This document shows, piece by piece, positions 1 to 7,118 of a stretch of 10,532 nt of DNA (position 1 is the stretch's first letter; each line of letters starts with the position of its first letter). This stretch comes from Treponema sp. (GTDB lineage: Bacteria > Spirochaetota > Spirochaetia > Treponematales > Breznakiellaceae), in NCBI GenBank assembly GCA_031274565.1, contig JAISPY010000145.1, positions 1-10,532 on the forward strand, in the 5' to 3' direction. The notes under the pieces were generated by a model. That model was given only the letters and a program-made list of their open reading frames with translations, did no database searches and had not been told where the DNA came from. A program made the position numbers and the translations under genes.

Positions 1-1
1 A

Positions 2-259
2 AACAGCAGGGTAAACGACCGCATCATTGAGCTCATTTCAATAAAATACGGCGTAAACCGGCGCTGGCTTGAGACCGGGGAGGGGAATATGTTTGACAAG
101 GTCCCTCCCGACTCGGAACTGGAGCAGATGACTACGATTTTTAAGGAATTAACCCCCAATTACCGGGGTCTTGTCCTGAATATCATAGGGCAGCTCTTAA
201 AGTTACAGAAAAAACCAGACCCCGAAGCGCAAACCGCGAAAGACGGGGACCCGGATTAA
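2..259 (+). CDS. Xre/CI-like helix-turn-helix regulator, C-terminal part (5' end outside window)
   Basis: An open frame enters from the left edge (first full codon at base 2) and ends at TAA 257-259, giving 85 residues. It begins NSRVNDRIIELISIKYGVN and continues RRWLETGEGNMFD. This is the typical last part of a phage-repressor-type HTH_3 domain, where 'GVN..WL.TGEG.MF' closes the helix-turn-helix. A short helical tail follows (ELEQMTTIFKELTPNY, then LVLNIIGQLLKLQKK), like the C-terminal segment of small Xre regulators, and it ends in a charged, disordered stretch. By family it should be a DNA-binding repressor. The recognition helix lies outside the window, so neither target nor inducer can be inferred. 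It could belong to a prophage or a toxin-antitoxin locus further left, but nothing here shows that. A 218-base gap separates it from the next gene. Confidence 0.8.
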   Translation, partial: NSRVNDRIIELISIKYGVNRRWLETGEGNMFDKVPPDSELEQMTTIFKELTPNYRGLVLNIIGQLLKLQKKPDPEAQTAKDGDPD

Positions 260-477
260 CCTTTCGGCTTGGGTGGAAAGGAAACGGTGCCGGTATTGCC
301 TCTTCTACGAGTCAACAACCCAAGAACCTGCTTCCCAGGGGAGGTAAGGGGCTACACTTGACCCACCATTCGATGATTGATTACCAATCCCCAACATTAA
401 AAGACCAATGTGAAGGTGAAGCGCGAAAAACTTAAAGCATAGCCCAGGATAATGCCGTATCTTATCGAGGTGCGGTG
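260..477. other. Intergenic gap before the YifB gene
   Basis: No convincing gene was found in these 218 bases. A weak sigma-70-like pair on the + strand, TTGACC (358-363) and TTACCA (381-386) with a 17-base spacer, could start the yifB transcript, but the -10 box is poor. CTTGGGT (268-274) and ACCCAAG (318-324) are complementary across a 43-base loop, with no T-run after them, so this is not a convincing terminator for the upstream regulator. GAGG at 467-470 is the likely ribosome-binding site of the next gene. Confidence 0.4.
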
Positions 478-2103
478 ATGTATGTGATGGCCTATGCGCC
501 CTATGGGGCAGATGGGATTATTATCCGGGTTGAAGCGGATATACGCCGGGGTATTCCAGGGATTGATATTACCGGCCTGGCGGAAGGGGCGGTGCGGGAG
601 GCCCGGGAGCGGGTCATGGCAGCCTTCCGCAATTCAGGCTATACGTTTCCGCCGGACCGGATCCTGATTAACCTGGCTCCTGCAGGGGTACGAAAAGACG
701 GCACCTACCTGGACCTGCCCATAGCCCTGGCGGTGATGGCTGCCGCGAAAATGGCCCCTGCGGTGGATAATCTCATGGTGATGGGGGAGTTGGAACTTTC
801 AGGGAGGCTGCGGCCGGTTCGAGGGGTCCTGGCCGCCACCGTGGCAGGGCTTAAGGCGGGGATCCGGGAATTCATCGTCCCTGCGGAGAATGCCCGGGAA
901 GCGGTGATTCTTGCAGCAGGCCATTTCTCGGCGGCCGCTACCTTGAGTGAAGCGGTGCATGCCCTGCGGATTCGGGCGGAAACCGGTTCGTTGCCGGCCT
1001 TGGAAGTGAACCTGGAAGCGGGTTCACCCCCCGGGGAAAAGGGAGCCGCGGATGAGGGAAGCTCCTGGTCCGGAGGAGATTTTGCCGAAGTCCGGGGACA
1101 GGGACGATATAAGCGGGCTTTGGAGATTGCCGCCGCAGGAGGTCATAACCTGCTGGTCTTTGGGCCGCCAGGGGCCGGGAAGACCATGCTTGCCCGGCGT
1201 ATGCCTTCGATCATGGCGCCCCTCAAAACCGATGAGGCGGTGGAAGTAACCCGGCTTTACAGTCTGGCAGGGCAGTTACCCACCGGCCTTGCTCCGGTTG
1301 CAGAGGGGCTTATCACCCAACCGCCGTTCCGGTCGCCCCATCATTCGGCGAGCGCGGAGGGTATCCTGGGGGGCGGCAAAACCGTGCGGCCCGGGGAGAT
1401 CAGCCTCGCCCATTGGGGGGTGCTGTTTCTGGATGAGGCCCCTGAATTTCGGGCCCATGTGCTCCAGTCCCTGCGGGAACCGCTGGAAGATAGGGTGATA
1501 AGCATTTCCCGCGCCGAGGGACCGGTACGGCTTCCCGCGGATTTTCAGCTCCTCTTAGCGGCGAACCCCTGTCCCTGCGGCAGGCTGGGGATGTACGTTC
1601 CCGCGGAACCGGGAGCCAGTTTTGCGGGAACCGAGGTAAGCTGCTTCTGCAGCCCTGAGGAAATTCGCCGGTATTGGCGCAAGTTAGGGGCAGCGCTGCT
1701 GGACCGGATGGAACTCCGGGTGGGGGTACATGCCCCGACGATCCATTCCTTGGGGCAGCGGGAGGAAGAGACCAGTGAGGCTGTCCTGCGGCGGGTCCTC
1801 CGGGCGGTAGCCATACAGCAGGAACGGTTCAAAAGTACGACGGTACGGCGTAATGCCCGGATGCCTCCGGGGATGATCGAGCGGTTCTGCGCTTTGACCG
1901 GTGAAGCGGAAGGGGTTTTCCGGACGGCCGCGGCCAAACTGGGACTTTCCGGACGGGCCTTTCATGGGGTATTGCGGGTGAGCCGGACCATTGCGGACCT
2001 GGAGGAAAAAGAGCGTATCCTGCCGATTCATATTTTGGAAGCCCTCCAGCACCGCCGGCTGGGGGATGATCCCTATGATATCTTGACCATGGATAGCAGA
2101 TAA
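478..2103 (+). CDS. comM: YifB/ComM-family AAA+ ATPase (Mg-chelatase-like)
   Basis: The protein of 541 residues has the full three-part layout of the family. An S5/Lon-protease-like N-terminal domain (about 1-165) is followed by a Mg-chelatase-type AAA+ core, with Walker A GPPGAGKT at 229-236, the signature SPHHS at 286-290 and Walker B VLFLDE at 315-320. A C-terminal Mg_chelatase_C helical domain (about 405-535) ends the protein. NPCPCG (C365, C367) and a later CFC (C389, C391) make the four-cysteine cluster usual in YifB proteins. Characterised ComM is a hexameric helicase that promotes branch migration during integration of transformed DNA; many relatives are simply called YifB. A role in recombination is family knowledge, not shown here. 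ATG 478 is chosen because GAGG (467-470) lies 7 bases before it; GTG 475, GTG 484 and ATG 487 are in-frame alternatives. Length and motifs look intact. The YdbC-like gene follows after 42 bases. Confidence 0.93.
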   Translation: MYVMAYAPYGADGIIIRVEADIRRGIPGIDITGLAEGAVREARERVMAAFRNSGYTFPPDRILINLAPAGVRKDGTYLDLPIALAVMAAAKMAPAVDNLMVMGELELSGRLRPVRGVLAATVAGLKAGIREFIVPAENAREAVILAAGHFSAAATLSEAVHALRIRAETGSLPALEVNLEAGSPPGEKGAADEGSSWSGGDFAEVRGQGRYKRALEIAAAGGHNLLVFGPPGAGKTMLARRMPSIMAPLKTDEAVEVTRLYSLAGQLPTGLAPVAEGLITQPPFRSPHHSASAEGILGGGKTVRPGEISLAHWGVLFLDEAPEFRAHVLQSLREPLEDRVISISRAEGPVRLPADFQLLLAANPCPCGRLGMYVPAEPGASFAGTEVSCFCSPEEIRRYWRKLGAALLDRMELRVGVHAPTIHSLGQREEETSEAVLRRVLRAVAIQQERFKSTTVRRNARMPPGMIERFCALTGEAEGVFRTAAAKLGLSGRAFHGVLRVSRTIADLEEKERILPIHILEALQHRRLGDDPYDILTMDSR

Positions 2104-2145
2104 TGGTATATCCCTGGGGAGACGGGGTTTAATCAGGAGGTTTAT

Positions 2146-2391
2146 ATGCCGGATATCACGTACGATATACTCAGACATTACGCGGTACTTGGGGAAGAGA
2201 AAGGGGGTTGGAAAAAAGAACTGAACCTGGTCTCTTGGAATGGCCGAAATCCCAAGTTTGATATTCGTGACTGGGCGCCGGGACACGAGAAGATGGGGAA
2301 AGGGATCACCTTGACCCGGGAAGAAGCGGCTAAATTGGTAGAAGCGTTGTCCCGCTCCTTAACGGAGCAGGGGGAAGCGGCGTCGGATTAA
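2146..2391 (+). CDS. YdbC/PC4-like single-stranded-nucleic-acid-binding protein
   Basis: This 81-residue protein matches the bacterial YdbC family, homologues of the eukaryotic transcription coactivator PC4. The diagnostic stretches are GWKKELNLVSWNG (21-33), KFDIRDW (37-43) and HEKMGKGITLT (47-57), followed by one C-terminal helix (58-74). In this fold a beta-sheet plus helix dimerises, and basic and aromatic residues grip single-stranded DNA or RNA; here W22, K23, W31, R41, W43, K49 and K52 are candidates. The start is well supported by AGGAGG (2135-2140), 5 bases before the ATG. It lies 42 bases behind the YifB-type ATPase on the same strand with no terminator between, so cotranscription is likely. 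A link to DNA recombination or repair is inferred from that neighbour and the ligand of the family. Its cellular role in bacteria is not well defined. Confidence 0.88.
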   Translation: MPDITYDILRHYAVLGEEKGGWKKELNLVSWNGRNPKFDIRDWAPGHEKMGKGITLTREEAAKLVEALSRSLTEQGEAASD

Positions 2392-2595
2392 GGGCGGTAC
2401 CTAAAAGCCTGCCGGCGCTTGAGTATGATTCCTCCTGCCGCAAGAGACGGTACCGTCCCATCACGGAGTATTACGAAGGCCGCGCCTTTGAGCCCTGCGG
2501 GGGCGTATGGCGTGGCTTCCAAAGTATACACCGCAATCGCGTAAACCCCTTTAGGCTGTGTTGACAATTTTTTGGTTTCACGGCATGTTACTACT
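2392..2595. other. Intergenic gap with a possible minus-strand gene remnant
   Basis: These 204 bases separate ydbC from the next + strand gene. The minus strand is open from about 2630 to a TAA at 2388-2390 that overlaps the ydbC stop. The part from 2570 down reads as a plausible protein (it contains YAPAGLKGAAFVILRDG and SLAAGGIILKRR) with codon choice like the neighbouring genes. It has no convincing start codon with a ribosome-binding site, so it is not called as a gene. There is a 10-base perfect palindrome around GGTACC at 2447-2456. Confidence 0.3.
2561..2590 (+). promoter_or_regulatory. Candidate sigma-70 promoter for the 200-residue protein gene
   Basis: A perfect TTGACA (2561-2566) is followed after 18 bases by ATGTTA (2585-2590), a moderate -10 match. 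Transcription would start at about 2597, almost exactly at the ATG at 2596, which has no ribosome-binding site. If both calls are right, the mRNA would be nearly leaderless. The -10 box is weak, so the call is tentative. Confidence 0.35.
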
Positions 2596-3198
2596 ATGTT
2601 AAGTAGTTCTCCCCGTATCCATAAAACCATCCCCGAAGAGTATCGGCCGATTGCGGAGGCTCTCTTCCCTTCCGCAGGATTTCAGCCGGAACAGGGCCCC
2701 AGTATTGAAGCGGCCAAGGCCTTTGCGGGCATTTTGGGGATCGCCACGGATTATACCCGCCTCTTAACGGGTGCTGATACCCTGCCGGTTGAGCAGAGAG
2801 AACATTATGCACTGCCCCATTTCTTAACCCATTTTCAGAATAACCTGGACCTTTTGATTCAAAAGACCTGGGTTGAAAAGGCCGATGAAGGTTATAAAGA
2901 ACGGCTGCAGGACCGGATCCCCCCCTTTATTGCCACTATAGAACAAGGACAGTATCAGGAGGCCCTCGCGGATTTTAGCCGCATCCTGGAGGAACTGGCC
3001 TACCTGTTCTTCGGGAGCCAGAGCTATAAAGAAGATTTTACCGAGTATACGTTTAGGATCGATACCCAGATGGGGCTTTTCTGGTGGTATGGAGGGCAGA
3101 TTGGCAGCCTGCAGCAGTTGAACCAAGACCGCCCGGTTGACCCTGAGTGCCTGAGGGCCATTCTCCTCATTGGGTTGTGCTACCTGACCAATTTTTGA
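2596..3198 (+). CDS. Conserved-looking protein of unknown function, 200 residues
   Basis: I do not recognise the family. The protein is cytoplasmic-looking, with no signal peptide or membrane segment, and appears mostly alpha-helical. There are several amphipathic helices (for example 34-58, 115-140) and an aromatic-rich stretch TQMGLFWWYGGQIGSLQQL near 157-175. It resembles uncharacterised helical proteins, and no catalytic motif is visible. ATG 2596 is chosen as the first ATG. An upstream in-frame TTG at 2572 would add 8 residues but falls inside the candidate promoter. Neither start has a Shine-Dalgarno sequence, unlike the other genes in the window. The body reads cleanly in frame with backbone-like codon use, so a real gene is likely even though the start is uncertain. 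It ends 38 bases before glnS on the same strand. Confidence 0.72.
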   Translation: MLSSSPRIHKTIPEEYRPIAEALFPSAGFQPEQGPSIEAAKAFAGILGIATDYTRLLTGADTLPVEQREHYALPHFLTHFQNNLDLLIQKTWVEKADEGYKERLQDRIPPFIATIEQGQYQEALADFSRILEELAYLFFGSQSYKEDFTEYTFRIDTQMGLFWWYGGQIGSLQQLNQDRPVDPECLRAILLIGLCYLTNF

Positions 3199-3236
3199 TC
3201 CCGCACCTTGATGCGTTACCTATAAAGGAGGATTAT

Positions 3237-5054
3237 ATGGATGAAACCCAAGACGCGACGATAGTTTCCCTCGATACCGTGGTTTCCCCCGATACTGTAA
3301 ACTATATAACCGCGAACTTCATCGCGGACTTTATTGCCGAAGACCTTCGCACGGGCCGTTATACCTATGTGCATACCCGGTTTCCTCCGGAACCAAACGG
3401 CTGGCTCCATATCGGCCACTGCAAAGCCCTGATAGTGGACTTTTCCATGGCCCAGCAATTCGGAGGGAAGTGTAACCTCCGCTTTGATGATACCAACCCG
3501 GAAAAAGAGGATAGTTCCTATGTGGAGGCCATTAAACGGGATGTCCGGTGGCTGGGCTTTGACTGGGAAGATCGAGAGTATTACGCCTCGGATTATTATG
3601 AGTACCTGTACGATCTGGCGGTGCGGATCATCAAGAAGGGTAAGGCCTATGTGGATGACCTTTCGGAAGATGCTATCAGCGAATACCGGGGAACCGCAGC
3701 GGGAGATAAAAACAACGGCTTTTCCCTAAAGGCCGCCATCATCAACACCCCTCCGGGCAGGAACAGTCCCTACCGGGATAGGACCGTGGAGGAGAACCTG
3801 GACCTCTTCACCCGGATGCGGCAGGGGGAATTCCCTGACGGAGCGAAAACCCTCCGGGCCAAGATCGACATGGCAAGCCCGAACCTGCTCCTCCGGGACC
3901 CGGTGATGTACCGGATCCGCCGGGATACCCACTACCGGACCGGAACCGCCTGGTGTATCTATCCCATGTACGATTTTCAGCATCCCCTCTCAGATGCCAA
4001 AGAGCGGATCACCCATTCCCTCTGCTCCCGGGAATACGAGAACCATCGCCCCCTGTATGAATGGTTCATCCAGGAAGCGGAGGTCTTCCCTTCCCGGCAG
4101 ATTGAATTTGCCCGGCTCAACCTGACCCATACGGTGCTTTCCAAACGGTATCTGCTCAAGCTGGTCCAGGAAAAGTACGTGGCAGGCTGGGATGATCCCC
4201 GGATGCCCACCATCGCGGGGCTGCGCCGGCGGGGCTATACCCCACAGGCCCTGCGGAGTTTCGTTACCCAGATCGGGATCGCCAAGAACGACAGCATGGT
4301 GGACATCGCGTTTCTGGAATACTGCCTCCGCGAGGACCTGAACAAACATTCCCAGCGGGTCATGGCCGTACTCAGGCCCCTGAAGCTCATCATCGAGAAC
4401 TGGGAGTCAGACCGGGAAGAGGAATTGGAAGCGGTGAACAACCCCGAAGACCCTGCGGCGGGTAAGCGGCGCATTCGTTTTTCCCGGGAACTGTGGATAG
4501 AACGGGAAGATTTTGCGGAGGTCCCTCCTCCCCAATACTACCGGCTCTACCCGGGTAACAAGGTACGGCTCCGCTACGGTTACATCGTTACCTGCACGGG
4601 CTTTGACCGGGAACCGAGTACCGGAGCGATTACCGCGGTGCGCTGTACCTACGATCCAGAGACCCGGGGAGGCAATGCGCCGCATAACCAGAAGGTAAAG
4701 AGTACCATCCATTGGGTATCCTGCGGCCATGCCATTCCCCTGGAGGTGCGCCTCTACGACCATCTCTTTCAGGTGGAGCGGCCCATGGAAGTTCCCCCAG
4801 GCGGGTCCTTCATGGATACCCTCAATCCCCAGTCCATAGAAGTGATTCCCACCGCGTATGGCGAGCCTTGTCTTGGGGAAGCTGCCCTGGGGGACCGCTA
4901 CCAGTTTGAGCGGCTGGGGTACTTTGTCCGGGACCCGGAGACCCGGGAAGATTCGGGGGGGAATAAACCGGTTTTCAACCGGACCGTGGGCCTTCGGGAT
5001 ACCTGGACGAGAACTATAAAAAAGATAGAAAAGAAAAAAGCAGATTTTTCATAG
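3237..5054 (+). CDS. glnS: Glutaminyl-tRNA synthetase (GlnRS)
   Basis: This 605-residue cytoplasmic class I enzyme charges tRNA-Gln with glutamine using ATP. The N-terminal Rossmann domain carries the class I signature FPPEPNGWLHIGH (49-61). The KMSKS-loop equivalent is VLSKR (300-304). GlnRS-type features include RFDDTNP (82-88), CIYPMYDF (240-247) and THSLCSREYENHR (259-271). The C-terminal anticodon-binding beta-barrels run from about 365 to the end. WCIYPMYDF with SLC and the two-barrel C terminus point to GlnRS rather than GluRS. AAAGGAGG (3224-3231), 5 bases before ATG 3237, fixes the start; the frame is open for 30 more codons upstream, overlapping the previous gene. The protein is longer than the E. 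coli enzyme (554 residues). It has an N-terminal extension of about 20 residues and an extra segment between EYRGT (149-153) and GRNSPYR (174-180). Possibly cotranscribed with its neighbours. Confidence 0.95.
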   Translation: MDETQDATIVSLDTVVSPDTVNYITANFIADFIAEDLRTGRYTYVHTRFPPEPNGWLHIGHCKALIVDFSMAQQFGGKCNLRFDDTNPEKEDSSYVEAIKRDVRWLGFDWEDREYYASDYYEYLYDLAVRIIKKGKAYVDDLSEDAISEYRGTAAGDKNNGFSLKAAIINTPPGRNSPYRDRTVEENLDLFTRMRQGEFPDGAKTLRAKIDMASPNLLLRDPVMYRIRRDTHYRTGTAWCIYPMYDFQHPLSDAKERITHSLCSREYENHRPLYEWFIQEAEVFPSRQIEFARLNLTHTVLSKRYLLKLVQEKYVAGWDDPRMPTIAGLRRRGYTPQALRSFVTQIGIAKNDSMVDIAFLEYCLREDLNKHSQRVMAVLRPLKLIIENWESDREEELEAVNNPEDPAAGKRRIRFSRELWIEREDFAEVPPPQYYRLYPGNKVRLRYGYIVTCTGFDREPSTGAITAVRCTYDPETRGGNAPHNQKVKSTIHWVSCGHAIPLEVRLYDHLFQVERPMEVPPGGSFMDTLNPQSIEVIPTAYGEPCLGEAALGDRYQFERLGYFVRDPETREDSGGNKPVFNRTVGLRDTWTRTIKKIEKKKADFS

Positions 5055-5099
5055 GGTACCTACGGTTTCCGGGCCGGTGAGGGCCTTGGGAGGATAGAG

Positions 5100-5921
5100 A
5101 TGATACTAGAGAAGAAACGGATTTTCGAAATCGTTGAAAAGGGAACCCCTGGCGATAAGGCCAGCATTGGCTTTGACTATGGGATCATCGTCATCATCGT
5201 GCTTAATATTGCCGCGGTGATTATCAGTTCCTTTAATGATCTTCCGGAACCGCTCAAGCAGAGCTTAACCATCTTTGAGTATATTTCAATCATCATCTTT
5301 ACGGCGGAGTACGTATTACGTTTATGGACCGCTCCGTATAAGTACCCGGGGCATAGGTTTCCCTATCTCCGGTATATCGGTTCGTTTATGGCGCTCATCG
5401 ATCTCTGCGCGATTCTTCCGTTTTATTTGCCCTTCATCGTGGGTATTGACCTGCGGATGCTGCGGATATTGCGTTTGTTCCGGCTGCTGCGGATCCTCAA
5501 ACTGAACCGGTACAATAACGCAGTGGAGCTTATTGCCCAGGTATTCAGAGGGGAAAAGGAGAAGATCTTTACCACTATCTTTATGACCGGCTTAATGCTC
5601 TTATTAGCCTCATCGGTGATGTACTATGTCGAAAATACCGCGCAGCCGGACAAATTTCCCAATATCATCGCCACCCTCTGGTGGGCGGTGGCGACCCTCA
5701 CCACCGTGGGCTATGGGGATGTCTATCCTATTACCACCATCGGGAAGGTGTTGAGCGGGGTGATAGCGCTTTTAGGGATCGGACTCGTTGCCTTGCCTGC
5801 AGGGATCATCAGTTCGGGCTTTATCAAGGCCATAAGCAAGGAAGAACAGCAAGAAGGTATACGAGCAGACGGTCCAGCGGGTAAACGGGTTTGTCCTCAC
5901 TGCGGCAAAGAGATTGAATAG
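5100..5921 (+). CDS. Voltage-gated potassium channel, six transmembrane helices
   Basis: This 273-residue inner-membrane channel subunit is of the Kv/KvAP type and is expected to work as a tetramer. The voltage-sensor helices are S1 (about 27-45), S2 (55-76), S3 (93-113) and S4 (118-137). S4 carries basic residues at every third position (R119, R122, R125, R128, R131, K134, R137), the classical gating-charge pattern. S5 (about 154-178), the pore helix and the selectivity filter TTVGYGD (201-207) follow, then S6 (214-243) with the usual glycine and proline hinge residues (LPAG, 232-235). TVGYGD indicates K+ selectivity. The C terminus has only about 30 residues and ends in KRVCPHCGKEIE, half of a zinc-ribbon-like knuckle, with no RCK/TrkA domain. 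GGGAGG (5088-5093) lies 6 bases before ATG 5100. It is 45 bases after glnS and 28 before merR. The physiological role is not evident. Confidence 0.93.
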   Translation: MILEKKRIFEIVEKGTPGDKASIGFDYGIIVIIVLNIAAVIISSFNDLPEPLKQSLTIFEYISIIIFTAEYVLRLWTAPYKYPGHRFPYLRYIGSFMALIDLCAILPFYLPFIVGIDLRMLRILRLFRLLRILKLNRYNNAVELIAQVFRGEKEKIFTTIFMTGLMLLLASSVMYYVENTAQPDKFPNIIATLWWAVATLTTVGYGDVYPITTIGKVLSGVIALLGIGLVALPAGIISSGFIKAISKEEQQEGIRADGPAGKRVCPHCGKEIE

Positions 5922-5949
5922 CCCAAACCGTGCTAAGGAGGAGTAGGTT

Positions 5950-6342
5950 TTGTTTTTTACGATTAAGCAGGTAGCAGAAAAAACCGCGTTGCCGCCCTAT
6001 GTCTTGCGGTACTATGAGCAAGAGGGACTGTTACCCAGTATAGCCAGAAGCCGGAATGGGATACGCCGGTATTCGGAACAGGATCTGGAATGGCTCGGCC
6101 TTATTTGCTGTCTTAAAAATACGGGCATGTCCATCAAGCAGATCAAGCATTTCGTTGCCTTGAGCCAGGAAGGGGACAGCACCTTACCCCAGCGCTGCGC
6201 GCTCCTGCAGGAACACAAGCACCTGGTGGAGCGGCAGATTCAGGAAATGCAGAACCATTTACAAAAGGTTACCCACAAGATCGAATACTTTACCGAGCAG
6301 TATAAGACGGCCCTAGAAAAAGACCCGCCCTCGGACGTATAG
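5950..6342 (+). CDS. MerR-family transcriptional regulator, AdhR/NmlR-like, TTG start
   Basis: This 130-residue activator-type DNA-binding protein has an N-terminal MerR winged helix: helix-turn-helix FTIKQVAEKTALPPYVLRYY at 3-22, then EGLL and the wing with GIRRY (37-41). A dimerisation coiled coil spans about 85-120, and there is no separate effector domain. The motif CCLKNTGMSIKQIKHF with EGDST further on matches the AdhR/NmlR branch. In the alignment from memory, C54 corresponds to B. subtilis AdhR Cys52, which is needed for the response to reactive aldehydes. Here C53 is also cysteine and C83 is a third. The start is TTG 5950, strongly supported by AAGGAGGAG (5935-5943) 6 bases upstream. 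It lies 28 bases after the channel gene and is likely cotranscribed with it. No typical AdhR partner (alcohol dehydrogenase) is present in the window. Its target genes cannot be told from the sequence. Confidence 0.9.
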   Translation: MFFTIKQVAEKTALPPYVLRYYEQEGLLPSIARSRNGIRRYSEQDLEWLGLICCLKNTGMSIKQIKHFVALSQEGDSTLPQRCALLQEHKHLVERQIQEMQNHLQKVTHKIEYFTEQYKTALEKDPPSDV

Positions 6343-6362
6343 GGTTTACCGCAGCTCGCTCC

Positions 6363-6860
6363 TCAGTCCGCCTGCCCGGTTTTCCGCCATCGTTCAATAC
6401 GGTCGAAGGCGGCGTTTATCCGGGCGGACTTGGCAGTGGCCTTTTTCATGTTCCCCGGATGCCCTGCATGACGGTCAGGGTGGTGGATTTTAAGGAGCTT
6501 TTTATAGGCGGACTTACAATCTTCCGAGGATGCCCCCACCGGTACTCCCAACTCCGCAAAGTCCTGCTTCAGGGATTCGGGAACCTCCGCCGGGGCATAG
6601 CGCTCAAAGTCCGAGGCAACAAAACCCCCCGGGCTGCTTGGGCGGTGGAAATTGCCGGTATGAGAAGCAGCCCCCTTCTTTTGCTTCGGCCTCCCCTGTA
6701 GATACTCATCTAGTTCCTCAAAGGCCGCTTCCATGTCCGGATCCTCATAAGCTCGATGCCGGTTTTGGAATGACCTCTCATTCGAAAACACCACAGGATC
6801 TTCAAGGTCATCATTAAGATAACTCTTTATCACATCTCCAAGACGGTCAATAATTCCCAT
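6363..6860 (-). CDS. J-domain (DnaJ-like) protein with C-terminal J domain
   Basis: This 165-residue protein has a J domain at its C terminus (about 99-160). Helix II reads CKSAYKKLLKIHH, with the essential HPD tripeptide at 127-129, then a loop (RHAGHPGN) and helix III (KATAKSARINAAFDRIERW). The HPD motif normally contacts DnaK and stimulates its ATPase, so an Hsp70 co-chaperone role is expected. It lacks the G/F region, zinc fingers and substrate-binding domains of true DnaJ. The N-terminal part (1-60) starts MGIIDRLGDVIKSYLNDDLE, is acidic and helical, and is probably a partner-specific segment; 61-90 looks disordered. ATG 6860 is the first residue of a sensible N terminus, with only a weak AGG before it. 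It converges on merR (20 bases between stops) and lies 258 bases downstream of fabF on the same strand. Confidence 0.85.
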   Translation of the reverse strand: MGIIDRLGDVIKSYLNDDLEDPVVFSNERSFQNRHRAYEDPDMEAAFEELDEYLQGRPKQKKGAASHTGNFHRPSSPGGFVASDFERYAPAEVPESLKQDFAELGVPVGASSEDCKSAYKKLLKIHHPDRHAGHPGNMKKATAKSARINAAFDRIERWRKTGQAD

Positions 6861-7118
6861 GAACCTAAGTCTACTCGGTTTAACAAGAAAAAGGAAGCAG
6901 GAAGATAGACGCAGCGCCTTACGGTTTACCCAAGAGCGGGTGTTTTAGAAGTTTTTTTCTACACCCCCTCCGAAATGGTGCTCTGGGTTTATGCGGTTTC
7001 ATCCTGAATCACCCTTAAGAAAAGGCTCAGGCTGAGACGGATTCCATTTTTTCCTACCTGGTTCATCTTGCCGCAGCCCTGAAGAAGACATACGCCGCAT
7101 ATTCAAATCAAACCGCAA
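6861..7118. other. Intergenic gap between fabF and the J-domain gene
   Basis: These 258 bases hold no gene I can support; the longest minus-strand frame from an ATG is about 33 codons without a ribosome-binding site. A stem can form from GGGTG (6938-6942) with CACCC (6962-6966), extended by TAGAA (6946-6950) with TTCTA (6957-6961), with a T-rich loop and a 3-base bulge. It has no T-run after it on either strand, so it is not a classical intrinsic terminator. No good promoter for the J-domain gene was seen. Confidence 0.4.

Noticed and set aside
256..346. Minus-strand frame of about 30 codons ending at 256
   Set aside because: No start codon within the open stretch and no recognisable homology; probably chance.
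1684..2286. 200-residue minus-strand open frame
   Set aside because: Antisense to the conserved YifB C-terminal domain and the YdbC-like gene; GC-rich codon structure produces long antisense frames here.
2447..2456. Perfect 10-base palindrome containing GGTACC
   Set aside because: Short, no promoter nearby; such palindromes occur by chance.
3990..4349. 119-residue minus-strand open frame
   Set aside because: Entirely antisense to the glnS catalytic region, with no family resemblance.
6938..6966. Hairpin considered as a terminator for fabF or the J-domain region
   Set aside because: No T-run follows the stem on either strand, and the stem has a 3-base bulge.
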